59,027 nucleotides of DNA. Source: Weissella viridescens. Its GTDB lineage: Bacteria > Bacillota > Bacilli > Lactobacillales > Lactobacillaceae. Under the pieces are notes generated by a model. It searched no databases, was not told where the DNA came from, and saw nothing but the letters and a program-made list of their open reading frames with translations. The position numbers and the translations under genes were made by a program. Below are positions 23,598-31,136 of this stretch, piece by piece. Every line of letters begins with the position of its first letter. The stretch's first letter is position 1. The stretch lies in assembly GCF_001437355.1 (NCBI RefSeq), contig NZ_JQBM01000003.1, forward strand, positions 2,103-61,129, in the 5' to 3' direction.

Positions 23598-24222
23598 AAT
23601 TAAAATATTCAATTGGACGATCATTATCTGGTTGGAGTTTGCGATTATTACCACGATAATATTGATGAAATTTATCAAGCTCAGCTTGTCCGATTTGAAT
23701 GGCGTGATCAAGCACATACCATTCAACATTCTCAGTTAGTGGTGGTGTGGTCAATGAACCCAAATAATGTAAATAAGTGCGTTCTTCAGGTAGTAAGTCA
23801 CTCAAGGCAATTGGAAGGGCCCTCTGAGTGCCAATATTGTCAAAAATGGTATGAAAGGCAGCATTTGTATTTCCCAACATTACAGGCACTGCGACAACGG
23901 CCATTTGACCATCTGCTGCTAAGTGCACAAAGTGTAATTCTGCGGTCGCTTGAACCCCGTCAATCACGTGTTCGCTAGGTGTGTGAAGATGCGCCTGTTG
24001 AACAGTGAATTTACGGTGGTTTAACGTAGCGTGACCAGTAAGTCCAAATTCAATACTTGCGCCAGTATCACGAACATATGTGACAGTGGGGTCGTAGTCT
24101 AAGGCAATCGTTGAAAGATTGTCATCGGCAATCGCTTTTTGATGATTAAGGGCAATTGGAGACTGATGTGTTCCCGTAATAAAGTCCCAATTTTCTTGCT
24201 GATCGTAATTTAAATGTTGCAT
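23596..24222 (-). CDS. Alpha-type carbonic anhydrase
   Basis: A 208-residue enzyme that interconverts CO2 and bicarbonate. Zinc ligands His78 and His80 (QAHLHTPSEH) and His97 (ELHFVH), the gate-keeper Glu95, the SLTTPPLTENVEW loop with the catalytic threonine, and the C-terminal YYRGNNRKLQP are present. Most bacterial alpha-class enzymes are secreted; this one has no signal peptide (it starts MQHLNYDQQENWDF, already within the domain), so it should be cytoplasmic. Bicarbonate supply for carboxylations would fit. It has its own AGGT-type ribosome site and stands alone on the minus strand between mreC and the EamA gene. Confidence 0.9.
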   Translation of the reverse strand: MQHLNYDQQENWDFITGTHQSPIALNHQKAIADDNLSTIALDYDPTVTYVRDTGASIEFGLTGHATLNHRKFTVQQAHLHTPSEHVIDGVQATAELHFVHLAADGQMAVVAVPVMLGNTNAAFHTIFDNIGTQRALPIALSDLLPEERTYLHYLGSLTTPPLTENVEWYVLDHAIQIGQAELDKFHQYYRGNNRKLQPDNDRPIEYFN

Positions 24223-24425
24223 AACTTTACCTCCATAAGTTATAAATTAGCAAGTTTTTACGCAAAGTGTCAAAATGACTTTTTTTTAAAACATTAAAAA
24301 AAACACAGCAAAATTCAATTTGTTCAACAATACACAAAGATAAATGGGCGTTCTACATATATATCAATTCCACTGAACCTTGTCACGATAGAGTTTAAGA
24401 CAACAAAAACCACTAAAAAAATGCG

Positions 24426-24436
24426 AAAAGACACTT
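24426..24436 (+). promoter_or_regulatory. Possible AraC-regulator site upstream of the EamA gene
   Basis: AAAAGACACTT lies about 70 bases before the EamA transporter gene and is identical to the left half, plus flank, of the palindrome in the araC-proC gap at 26534-26544. A TACTAT with an upstream TGG at 24457-24462 could be the -10. The rest of the 283-base gap is AT-rich without a gene. Confidence 0.4.
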
Positions 24437-24505
24437 CCAATTCGCCCCCTCCGTGGTACTATTAGTAAAAAAATTCACAATATATATTTTTAAGGAGCTC
24501 TTATT

Positions 24506-25477
24506 ATGAGTACGACACTTGAGACTAAAGCACCAAGTAAATCAATGATTATTTTGGCCGCTGTGGTTGCTAATATTATCTGGGGAACCCCATTTAAGTT
24601 ATTGAAGTTAATGTATGCTAGCATGGACGTTTCACGTGAGGCTTTGGGAGATCGCTATATCGCCCAAGTGCTTACAATCGTGAGTGTGCGTTTCTTACTT
24701 GCAGGATTGTTAACACTAGCTGTAGCAATGATTATGCGTCAGAACATTGTTAAGATGTCAAAGATTCAATTCCGAAATGTTGTTATTATGGGTCTGGTTT
24801 CAACTGGATTTGCATACTTTTTCTTTAACATCGGAAATGTAAACATTTCATCAACAATTAACTCAACAATTTTGGCACAATCAACTATCTTCTTTACGGC
24901 TTTGTTAGCCAACTTCATCTACTCAGATGATAGGCTCACACCAATGAAGACACTTGGATTGGTAATTGGGTTTGCCGGATTGATCATCTCACAATTAACT
25001 GGTGGGACTTCAATTGGTGACATGTTCCATTTCTCAATCACCGGTGAAGGATTCATGTTGATGTATGGATTGATGGCCGCCCTTGGAACAATCTTGGCGA
25101 AGTACCTTGGTTCTTCATTGAACGTGTTCGTGATGACTGGATGGAGTTTGGTTGTTGGTGCCATCTTCTTGTTTGTTGTTGGTACATTGATGGGTGGAAG
25201 CCTAACAAGTGTTCACTGGACAACAGAAGGAATCTTGTTGTTGATCTTATTGGCTGCGTTTGCTGCAATTCCGTTCACCCTTTGGAACTGGGCCGCAACT
25301 TGGGGTAAGCTTAGCGAAATTTCAGTCTTCAAGTTTATCATGCCAATCTCAGGTAGTTTGCTATCTGTTGCCTTCGGTGAAAGTTTTACAACATCATTGT
25401 TGATCGGATTGATTCTTGTCTGTGTCTCAATCATTATGTTGAACTTGCCAAGCAAGAAGCCATTACAAGCTAATTAA
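24506..25477 (+). CDS. EamA/DMT family transporter
   Basis: A 323-residue protein with about ten membrane helices in two EamA repeats (roughly 12-160 and 170-315; VVANIIWGTPFKLLK at the start of the first). Drug/metabolite transporters of this type export or import amino acids, nucleotides or small organics; the substrate cannot be read from sequence. The AraC regulator gene converges on it and shares its terminator, and a candidate regulator motif lies upstream, so it is the likely regulatory target. AAGGAG precedes the ATG. Confidence 0.85.
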   Translation: MSTTLETKAPSKSMIILAAVVANIIWGTPFKLLKLMYASMDVSREALGDRYIAQVLTIVSVRFLLAGLLTLAVAMIMRQNIVKMSKIQFRNVVIMGLVSTGFAYFFFNIGNVNISSTINSTILAQSTIFFTALLANFIYSDDRLTPMKTLGLVIGFAGLIISQLTGGTSIGDMFHFSITGEGFMLMYGLMAALGTILAKYLGSSLNVFVMTGWSLVVGAIFLFVVGTLMGGSLTSVHWTTEGILLLILLAAFAAIPFTLWNWAATWGKLSEISVFKFIMPISGSLLSVAFGESFTTSLLIGLILVCVSIIMLNLPSKKPLQAN

Positions 25478-25480
25478 ACA

Positions 25481-25532
25481 AAAAAGCTAATTCAGCTGGT
25501 GCTAAGTGCACCAACATGAATTAGCTTTTTTA
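25481..25532. terminator. Bidirectional terminator between the EamA and AraC genes
   Basis: AAAAAGCTAATTCA pairs with TGAATTAGCTTTTT over 14 bp. The loop holds a second small hairpin GGTGC/GCACC. Confidence 0.9.
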
Positions 25533-25562
25533 TTAGGTGATGCAGATGCATCAGAACTTACT

Positions 25563-26489
25563 TTAGGCGAGCGGCGTCGCCTGTCGATATTGCTTAGGCG
25601 TCATGCCTACCTTTTGTTTGAATAACTTGTAGAAGTACGACTTATCGGCAAAACCGACATTCTCCGAAACAAGATTAATGCTTTCACTAGAATGGGTAAG
25701 GAGCCATTTAGCACGTTCAATTTTCTTGTCCATAACAATTTCTTGGAAGGTCATATGAAAATTTTTGCGAATCATTTTGGAAGTGTAGCTAGGGCTATAG
25801 CCAAGTTCTTGGGCTAGGCTCTCCAGCGAGATACTAGTCAGTTCACGGTCGATTAATTGCAAGATATGCTGGCTTGATTGGCCGTTCGACATCTGCGGTA
25901 AATAGTTATCCAAGTTGGTTAACATCCACAAGAAAATCGGGAAAATCATTGCCCGTTGTCGGGCTAAGATAAATTTAGATAGGAATAGTATTGAAAAATT
26001 CGCATCACTATCAGTCGGGATTTGCAAAATCAACGGATCATTCTGACTATTTAACAAACCAAAGTTTGCAAACACATAATTCTCCATTTGACCATTTGAT
26101 TGTGCAAAATAATGCGCTTTTTCATTGATGAATTCACGTTTAATATAAATTGATACGATTTTCGTATCGGTAGCGTGGCTTTCATATTCGATATGTGTAT
26201 CGGCGTTGGCAAAAATCAAATGGCCGGCTTCTAATTCACATTGTTTGTCGGAATCAATCCAGGCGGTAACTTGGCCTGATAACACATATAAGATACGGGG
26301 GAATTCTGCTCGAAAATCCAGATAACTTTCTTGGTGGGCATAAAAGCAGGCAGTAATTAAATCAGATGATTGGCCAAATTGCGTAATGAAATGGGTGATT
26401 TCACGACTAGTTGTGAGATAGTTTTTGGAATCATTTAAAAAGGCAAATAGGTTTTGGATTTGCTTGTCTGAGGGGTAATAATTTGGCAC
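25563..26489 (-). CDS. AraC family transcriptional regulator
   Basis: A 308-residue regulator: N-terminal cupin-like sensing domain (about 40-160; RILYVLSGQVTAWID and LEAGHLIFANADTHIEY) and C-terminal pair of helix-turn-helix motifs (about 205-305; LESLAQELGYSPSYTSKMIRK and VSENVGFADKSYFYKLFKQ, ending VGMTPKQYR). Cupin-containing members respond to sugars or other small ligands. It converges with the EamA transporter gene and diverges from proC, with a perfect palindrome in the divergent gap, which could be its own operator. Confidence 0.88.
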   Translation of the reverse strand: MPNYYPSDKQIQNLFAFLNDSKNYLTTSREITHFITQFGQSSDLITACFYAHQESYLDFRAEFPRILYVLSGQVTAWIDSDKQCELEAGHLIFANADTHIEYESHATDTKIVSIYIKREFINEKAHYFAQSNGQMENYVFANFGLLNSQNDPLILQIPTDSDANFSILFLSKFILARQRAMIFPIFLWMLTNLDNYLPQMSNGQSSQHILQLIDRELTSISLESLAQELGYSPSYTSKMIRKNFHMTFQEIVMDKKIERAKWLLTHSSESINLVSENVGFADKSYFYKLFKQKVGMTPKQYRQATPLA

Positions 26490-26534
26490 GAGTATTGTCC
26501 TTACTTAAAAGAGATTACCACTAATGTAACATAA

Positions 26535-26558
26535 AAAGACACTTTATTCAGTGTCTTT
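26535..26558. promoter_or_regulatory. Palindrome in the araC-proC divergent gap
   Basis: AAAGACACT and AGTGTCTTT are perfect inverted copies around TTATTC. The right half covers the -35 position of the proC promoter. The motif recurs as a half site upstream of the EamA gene, so an operator is more likely than a terminator. The T-tail it would need as an araC-side terminator is short. Confidence 0.5.
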
Positions 26559-26574
26559 ATTCATACATATTTTC

Positions 26575-26580
26575 TATAAT
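26575..26580 (+). promoter_or_regulatory. -10 element of the proC promoter
   Basis: TATAAT lies 57 bases before proC. The -35 position (TGTCTT, 17 bp upstream) lies within the palindrome. Confidence 0.55.
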
Positions 26581-26637
26581 GTTAGATGGAAGATTAATAA
26601 GATAATTATACCTAAGTAATATTCGGAGGAAGTTCAA

Positions 26638-27456
26638 ATGAAGATTGGTTTTATCGGAACTGGTAACATGTCAGGTGCCATCATCAAGGGAATTATTGAT
26701 TCAAAGTTCGTTGATGCAAGTGATGTCCACCTATATGACCGTAATGTTGATTTTGCTAAGTCACGCGCAGAAGGTTTTGGGGCAAACGCCACAGATACTG
26801 CCACTGAATTAGTTGAAGCAGTTGATTATATTTTGTTGGGTGTTAAGCCACACATTATTCCAGCTGTCGTGAAGGAAATTCGTGATAGCTTGGCAAAGAA
26901 TGATAAGGTTTTGATTTCTATTGCTGCCGGAACATCAACTGAATCAATCTTGAAGACAGTTGGTTTGGCAAACATGGAACAATCAATCATTCGTGTTATG
27001 CCTAACATGAACGTGATGGTTGGTGAAGGTGCCTCAGCGGTTGCTGGAAACGAAAATGCAACTGAAGAACAAGTTGAATTCGTTAAGGATATGTTCGGTA
27101 CAATTGGTAAGTCATGGGTACTTGACGAACATTACTTCTCAGCCTTTACTGCAATCTCTGGAAGCATGCCTGCGTATGTTTTCTTGTTCATTGACAGTAT
27201 TGCCCGCGCCGGTGTTAAGCATGGTTTGACAAAGGCTATGGCTGATGAAATCGCCACACAAGCTGTTTTGGGTAGTGCCAAGACCCTTCAAGGGACTGAT
27301 GATTCAGCTTGGACAATGGTTGATAAGGTTAGCTCACCAGGTGGAACTACGGTTGCTGGTTTGCTAGAATTGATCGATGAAGGCTTCATCTCTGATGTTG
27401 TTGCTGGTGTTGATGCAACTGTTGCCAAGGACATTGAACTTGGTAAGCAAAAGTAA
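26638..27456 (+). CDS. proC: Pyrroline-5-carboxylate reductase
   Basis: A 272-residue enzyme making proline from pyrroline-5-carboxylate with NAD(P)H. The dinucleotide loop is GFIGTGNMSGAIIKG; VKPHIIPAVV, the IIRVMPNMNVMVGEGASAV stretch, FTAISGSMPAYVFLFI and the C-terminal VSSPGGTTVAGL are all signature regions. The start follows GGAGG. It is alone, without proA or proB nearby. The strong promoter and the adjacent AraC gene suggest regulated expression. Confidence 0.95.
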   Translation: MKIGFIGTGNMSGAIIKGIIDSKFVDASDVHLYDRNVDFAKSRAEGFGANATDTATELVEAVDYILLGVKPHIIPAVVKEIRDSLAKNDKVLISIAAGTSTESILKTVGLANMEQSIIRVMPNMNVMVGEGASAVAGNENATEEQVEFVKDMFGTIGKSWVLDEHYFSAFTAISGSMPAYVFLFIDSIARAGVKHGLTKAMADEIATQAVLGSAKTLQGTDDSAWTMVDKVSSPGGTTVAGLLELIDEGFISDVVAGVDATVAKDIELGKQK

Positions 27457-27465
27457 TAAATGATT

Positions 27466-27496
27466 AAGTTACAGAATTTATTCTGTAACTTTTTTA
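27466..27496 (+). terminator. Terminator after proC
   Basis: AAGTTACAGAAT and ATTCTGTAACTT are perfect inverted copies, followed by TTTTTATTT. Confidence 0.88.
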
Positions 27497-27569
27497 TTTA
27501 TATTTGACGTGCTGCGCGAAGGGCGCTATCCTATGTAGATAGAAGCCGCTTGGCAATGGAGAAGTTAAT

Positions 27570-28187
27570 ATGTTGAAATATATTCGGACGACATGGTTAC
27601 ATGTGGTCATCGTCATGTTGGCAGTTTTTCTGGACGGAGGAATTGCACAACAATTTGCAGGGGTCTTGTTTAAATTACCAATGTCAGCAAGTCCTTACAT
27701 TACAATACTCGCAATTTTAATGCCGATTCTTTCGGGAACAGTAAAGCAGATTGGTAATCGTTGGTTATATGCAACGGCAATTGTCGCGGGGGTGTTATCC
27801 GACATTTTTTATGTGGGGGTCATTGGGATTGCAACCATTGGATTTCCAATTACAATCTGGTTAGCAAAGAAAATCCAACACTATCTACCTGATACAATGG
27901 GCTGGTCAATGGTGACTTGGTTCTTGTCAATGTGTGCCTATCTGATCTTTGATTATTTCGCTTTTGGGATTATCAATTTGGCAAACATGGATGTCTTTAA
28001 CTTTATTGTCTTCCACTTATTCCCAACGCTTATTGTGAATTTGATTTTCTATATTGTTTTGTATGCACCATTGAGTTATCTTTATCATGTGACGAAACAA
28101 CCAGATATTTCAAGTTACAATACGGATCAACGGGATTTGAATTCTGGGGTACCTATTCGGACACGCACACGTTCCCGTCGACAATAG
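27570..28187 (+). CDS. mreD: Rod shape-determining protein MreD
   Basis: A 205-residue protein with about five to six membrane helices (VVIVMLAVFLDGGIAQQF at the start, then SPYITILAILMPILSG, VAGVLSDIFYVGVIGIATIGFPI) and a basic, probably disordered tail (RTRTRSRRQ). The pattern and length match MreD, which bridges MreC to the wall-synthesis enzymes. It lies 4 kb after mreC with its own upstream gap, whereas mreBCD is normally contiguous. Sequence identity in this family is low, so the call rests on topology, the LDG motif near the N-terminus and general resemblance. Confidence 0.7.
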   Translation: MLKYIRTTWLHVVIVMLAVFLDGGIAQQFAGVLFKLPMSASPYITILAILMPILSGTVKQIGNRWLYATAIVAGVLSDIFYVGVIGIATIGFPITIWLAKKIQHYLPDTMGWSMVTWFLSMCAYLIFDYFAFGIINLANMDVFNFIVFHLFPTLIVNLIFYIVLYAPLSYLYHVTKQPDISSYNTDQRDLNSGVPIRTRTRSRRQ

Positions 28188-28216
28188 TTGACAAAAAGTT
28201 AAATTTCCGTTAGAGT
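28188..28216 (+). promoter_or_regulatory. Promoter of the T-box-controlled ABC transporter
   Basis: Consensus TTGACA and TAGAGT are 17 bp apart, directly after the mreD stop. Transcription should begin near 28223. Confidence 0.7.
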
Positions 28217-28222
28217 TAGTTT

Positions 28223-28484
28223 CACAAACAATATATATAAACAAATGAGCAAACGAGTAACCAACTAGTTATCAACAGAGAGCCACGCTGAAATTGTGAA
28301 GTGGTGTTAACTTGCGGTGAACCACACTTGCGATTATGAATAGCAATATTCGGTTGTCACCGTTATCGACTGTGCCAGGAAAATGGGTACATGAGTATTA
28401 AACAGTAATGTTTAGTAGAATTAGAGGTGGAACCGCGATTAAGTCGCCCTCGAGTAAACAATAGTTTACTCGAGGGCTTTTTTT
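28223..28484 (+). promoter_or_regulatory. T-box leader, specifier CAC (histidine)
   Basis: The conserved T-box AGAGGTGGAACCGCG is at 28423-28437. Stem I has the AGAGAG bulge (28277-28282) and, on its 3' side, GTGAAC-CAC-A, which places the specifier codon CAC (His) at 28323-28325 by analogy with the well-known GTGAAC-TAC-A of tyrS leaders. The terminator GCCCTCGAGTAAAC/GTTTACTCGAGGGC is followed by seven T (28446-28484). Uncharged tRNA-His would stabilise the antiterminator and turn the transporter on. The TGGA of the bulge would pair with a U discriminator, while tRNA-His usually has C73, so the specifier call is good but not certain. Confidence 0.85.
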
Positions 28485-28506
28485 GTACCAATAGAGGAGG
28501 CGTGCA

Positions 28507-29151
28507 ATGCACTACATTTTAGATATTTTACCCAGTTTATTAGATGGTTTAAAAATGACCCTAGGTGTCTTTGGACTGACCTTAATTGGTGCCATCCCTC
28601 TAGGGGTGGTGATTGCTTTAGCCATGCAATCCAAGCTAGTTGTCCTACGTTCGGTGACAAACATGTACATCACAATCATGCGTGGAACACCGCTACTGCT
28701 CCAGATTGTCTTTGTCTATTATGGATTGAGTTTGGCTAATATTGTGACGTTACCTAGATTTGAAGCAGCTGTTTTCACATTCATTTTAAATTACGCTGCT
28801 TATTTCGCCGAAATTTTCAGAGGCGGATTCCAATCAATTGCACAAGGACAATATGATGGTGCCCGCGTGCTAGGCTTTTCAAAAGGGAAAACATTGCGGT
28901 ACATTGTTCTCCCACAAGTCGTCAAGGTGGTGATGCCTTCTGTAGGTAATGAAGTGATTAATTTAGTGAAAGATTCATCACTTGTTTATGTCATTGGGTT
29001 AGGTGATCTCATGCGGGCTGGAAACATCGCTGCTGCACGGGATGTCAGCCTAGTACCGTATCTGTTAGTTGGTGCCTTATATTTATGCTTGACGGTGCTA
29101 TTAACTTATGGCATGCGTTATATCGAAAAGCGGATGAACTATTATCGTTAG
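28507..29151 (+). CDS. Polar amino acid ABC transporter permease, probably histidine
   Basis: A 214-residue HisM/GlnP-type permease with about five helices. The EAAA-like coupling loop is QYDGARVLGFSKGKTLRYIVLPQVVKVVMPSVGNE. The upstream segment RGTPLLLQIVFVYYGL is a family hallmark. It forms the channel of a three-gene transporter controlled by a T-box with a histidine specifier, so histidine is the likely substrate by inference. An AGGAGG ribosome site precedes the start. The ATPase gene follows after eight bases. Confidence 0.88.
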   Translation: MHYILDILPSLLDGLKMTLGVFGLTLIGAIPLGVVIALAMQSKLVVLRSVTNMYITIMRGTPLLLQIVFVYYGLSLANIVTLPRFEAAVFTFILNYAAYFAEIFRGGFQSIAQGQYDGARVLGFSKGKTLRYIVLPQVVKVVMPSVGNEVINLVKDSSLVYVIGLGDLMRAGNIAAARDVSLVPYLLVGALYLCLTVLLTYGMRYIEKRMNYYR

Positions 29152-29159
29152 GAGACATT

Positions 29160-29798
29160 ATGTTAGAAATTAAAAACTTATCAAAGCGTTATGATGATCG
29201 GGTTGTCTTTAAAAACTTAAATTTAACCGTTGCTGATGGTGAAATCCTAACGATTATTGGACCTTCAGGAATTGGTAAAACGACTTTTTTACGCATATTA
29301 GCAGGGTTAACGCCAGCTGATTCAGGCAGTATCACTTTGGATGGTAAACCTTTAGCAATTGATGGCACGCGTAGTGGTGCTGATGTTGGTGTGATTTTTC
29401 AGGATTTTAACCTATTTCCACAATACTCAGTTGCTGAAAATATTGAGCTTGCACCCAAATTGGTCGCAAAAAAATCGGCTCAGGCAGTCACTCAAGAAAC
29501 AGAACGTCTTTTGAATGACATGGATTTGCAAGCGCAACGCGACCAATATCCGTTCCAACTCTCGGGGGGACAAAAACAACGTGTTGCGATTGCACGAGCT
29601 TTGGCCATGCAGCCAGGACTATTGGCTTATGATGAACCAACCTCTGGACTTGATGCTGCCTCAACGCAACGTGTGACTGATGTGACGAAAGACCTACAAC
29701 AACGTGGTGTTACACAATTGATTGTTACACACGACTTGCCTTTTGCTGAAGCTGTTCAGGGACGTCATTTTGATTTTGCAACTGATGTAGAACGTTAG
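29160..29798 (+). CDS. Polar amino acid ABC transporter ATP-binding protein
   Basis: A 212-residue ATPase. Walker A GPSGIGKTT (about 34-42), Q-loop VIFQDFNLFPQYSV, signature LSGGQKQRVAIARALA, Walker B LLAYDEPTSGLD and H-loop LIVTHD. The ATG at 29160 follows AGGAGA; an in-frame start 25 codons earlier lies inside the permease gene and is not likely. It energises uptake by the permease and binding protein on either side. Confidence 0.9.
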   Translation: MLEIKNLSKRYDDRVVFKNLNLTVADGEILTIIGPSGIGKTTFLRILAGLTPADSGSITLDGKPLAIDGTRSGADVGVIFQDFNLFPQYSVAENIELAPKLVAKKSAQAVTQETERLLNDMDLQAQRDQYPFQLSGGQKQRVAIARALAMQPGLLAYDEPTSGLDAASTQRVTDVTKDLQQRGVTQLIVTHDLPFAEAVQGRHFDFATDVER

Positions 29799-29809
29799 AG
29801 GTACGCAAG

Positions 29810-30631
29810 ATGCATAATAAAAAACTCAAATTGTTAATTGGTAACGGTCTTGCTCTGATCATTTTAGCCCTGATTATTGGTGGACTTAGCTATCGCATGA
29901 GTCATCGTCAAGATTCTTGGCATGCATTGCAACAACGCAAAACAGTGGTCATTGGGATTGATGACACTTATGTTCCAATGGGATTTAGAGATAAAAAAGG
30001 GCACCTAGTTGGCTACGATGTTGAGTTAGCCCGTGCCACGTTTGAACGCATGGGTTTAAAACCCAAATTTCAAACGATAGATTGGTCAATGAATCAAACG
30101 GAATTGGCGACTGGACATATTGACGTGATTTGGAACGGTTACACAATTAATGCTGAACGTAAGCAGAAGGTGGCTTTTTCAAATCCATATCATTCTGATC
30201 GGTTAGTGCTGTTGACGAAACAATCAGCGCCAATTCGGCAAGCTTCAGATATGAAAAATAAAAATTTAGCAGTTCAATCAGGTTCTTCGGGCTTTGATAG
30301 TTTAAATGCACAGCCACAATATTTAAAAAAATATTTGAATCGAAAAGTATCGCAGTATGACACCTATGACAAAGCTATTAATGATTTGCAAGTTGGTCGG
30401 GTGGATGCAGTATTAATTGATCGGGATTATGCAAATTATTATATGACGCATGAACAGCTGAAAACGCCTTTGCGAATGGTTCAAACAGCCTTTCCCAAGG
30501 ACGAGTACGGTGTTGGCTTTAGAAAAGAAGACAAAGTACTGCGTGAGCGCGTGAATCGTCAATTGACGGAGTTACAGCAGGATGGGACTGAGTCCAAGTT
30601 AGGTCAAAAATACTTTGGTACAGCCAATTAA
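29810..30631 (+). CDS. Amino acid ABC transporter substrate-binding protein, membrane-anchored
   Basis: A 273-residue type-2 periplasmic binding fold (SBP_bac_3): VVIGIDDTYVPMGFRDKKGHLVGYDVELA near residues 45-75, then the WNGYTINAERKQKVAFSNPY ligand-loop region. The N-terminus has one hydrophobic helix (about 8-28) and no lipobox cysteine, so the protein is likely held by this helix rather than lipidated. It is the third gene of the T-box operon, followed by a strong terminator. Confidence 0.88.
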   Translation: MHNKKLKLLIGNGLALIILALIIGGLSYRMSHRQDSWHALQQRKTVVIGIDDTYVPMGFRDKKGHLVGYDVELARATFERMGLKPKFQTIDWSMNQTELATGHIDVIWNGYTINAERKQKVAFSNPYHSDRLVLLTKQSAPIRQASDMKNKNLAVQSGSSGFDSLNAQPQYLKKYLNRKVSQYDTYDKAINDLQVGRVDAVLIDRDYANYYMTHEQLKTPLRMVQTAFPKDEYGVGFRKEDKVLRERVNRQLTELQQDGTESKLGQKYFGTAN

Positions 30632-30661
30632 AAAAACGCACATCATAGATGTGCGTTTTTT
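30631..30661. terminator. Bidirectional terminator between the transporter and the GNAT gene
   Basis: AAAAAACGCACATC and GATGTGCGTTTTTT form a 14-bp perfect stem around ATA, serving both converging genes. Confidence 0.95.
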
Positions 30662-31136
30662 AATCGATTTTCTTTTCAAAAATACAAAGCGTTTGACCAA
30701 AGAAATTCGTGAATTCAGTTAGTTTGGTGAAAGATAGTCCTTCGACAACATGAACTGAAGCAAGATTATCGGCAAACATCTCGGCTTGCACGATTGCTGG
30801 GCCATTCATGTGGCGGAACAAAACTTCTAAAGCTTGGTGCATATAACCGTGATGCTCGTATGCTTCATCGAGTGAATAAGCAAGGCTATAATGTGTTAAA
30901 TCGTCAGTTCCTTGGTCCAAGGCTCGATACACTGTGATTGAACCAATCAGCTGATCATCTAACAAAATTTGGAAGAAATAAGGTTGTTTCAGTGCTTCCG
31001 CAAAGCTACTCTGTAGGGATGATTCAGAAACATCCATTTGGAGACCAGCTTGCGCTTTAGGTTGTTGCATGAGTTGTTTGTATGCTGCAAATTGGTCTGA
31101 TTGCCAGGCCTTTAATCCAATTGTATTTAATACCAT
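30660..31136 (-). CDS. GNAT family N-acetyltransferase
   Basis: A 158-residue acetyltransferase of the RimJ/RimL group: QILLDDQLIGSITVYRAL, the YSLDEAYEHHGYMHQALEVLFRH coenzyme-A-binding region and AEMFADNLASVHVVEGLSFTK match the family pattern. Substrates range from ribosomal protein N-termini to small amines and cannot be told from sequence. Its start overlaps the end of the PAP2-like gene by ten bases, so the two are translated from one mRNA. Confidence 0.8.
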   Translation of the reverse strand: MVLNTIGLKAWQSDQFAAYKQLMQQPKAQAGLQMDVSESSLQSSFAEALKQPYFFQILLDDQLIGSITVYRALDQGTDDLTHYSLAYSLDEAYEHHGYMHQALEVLFRHMNGPAIVQAEMFADNLASVHVVEGLSFTKLTEFTNFFGQTLCIFEKKID

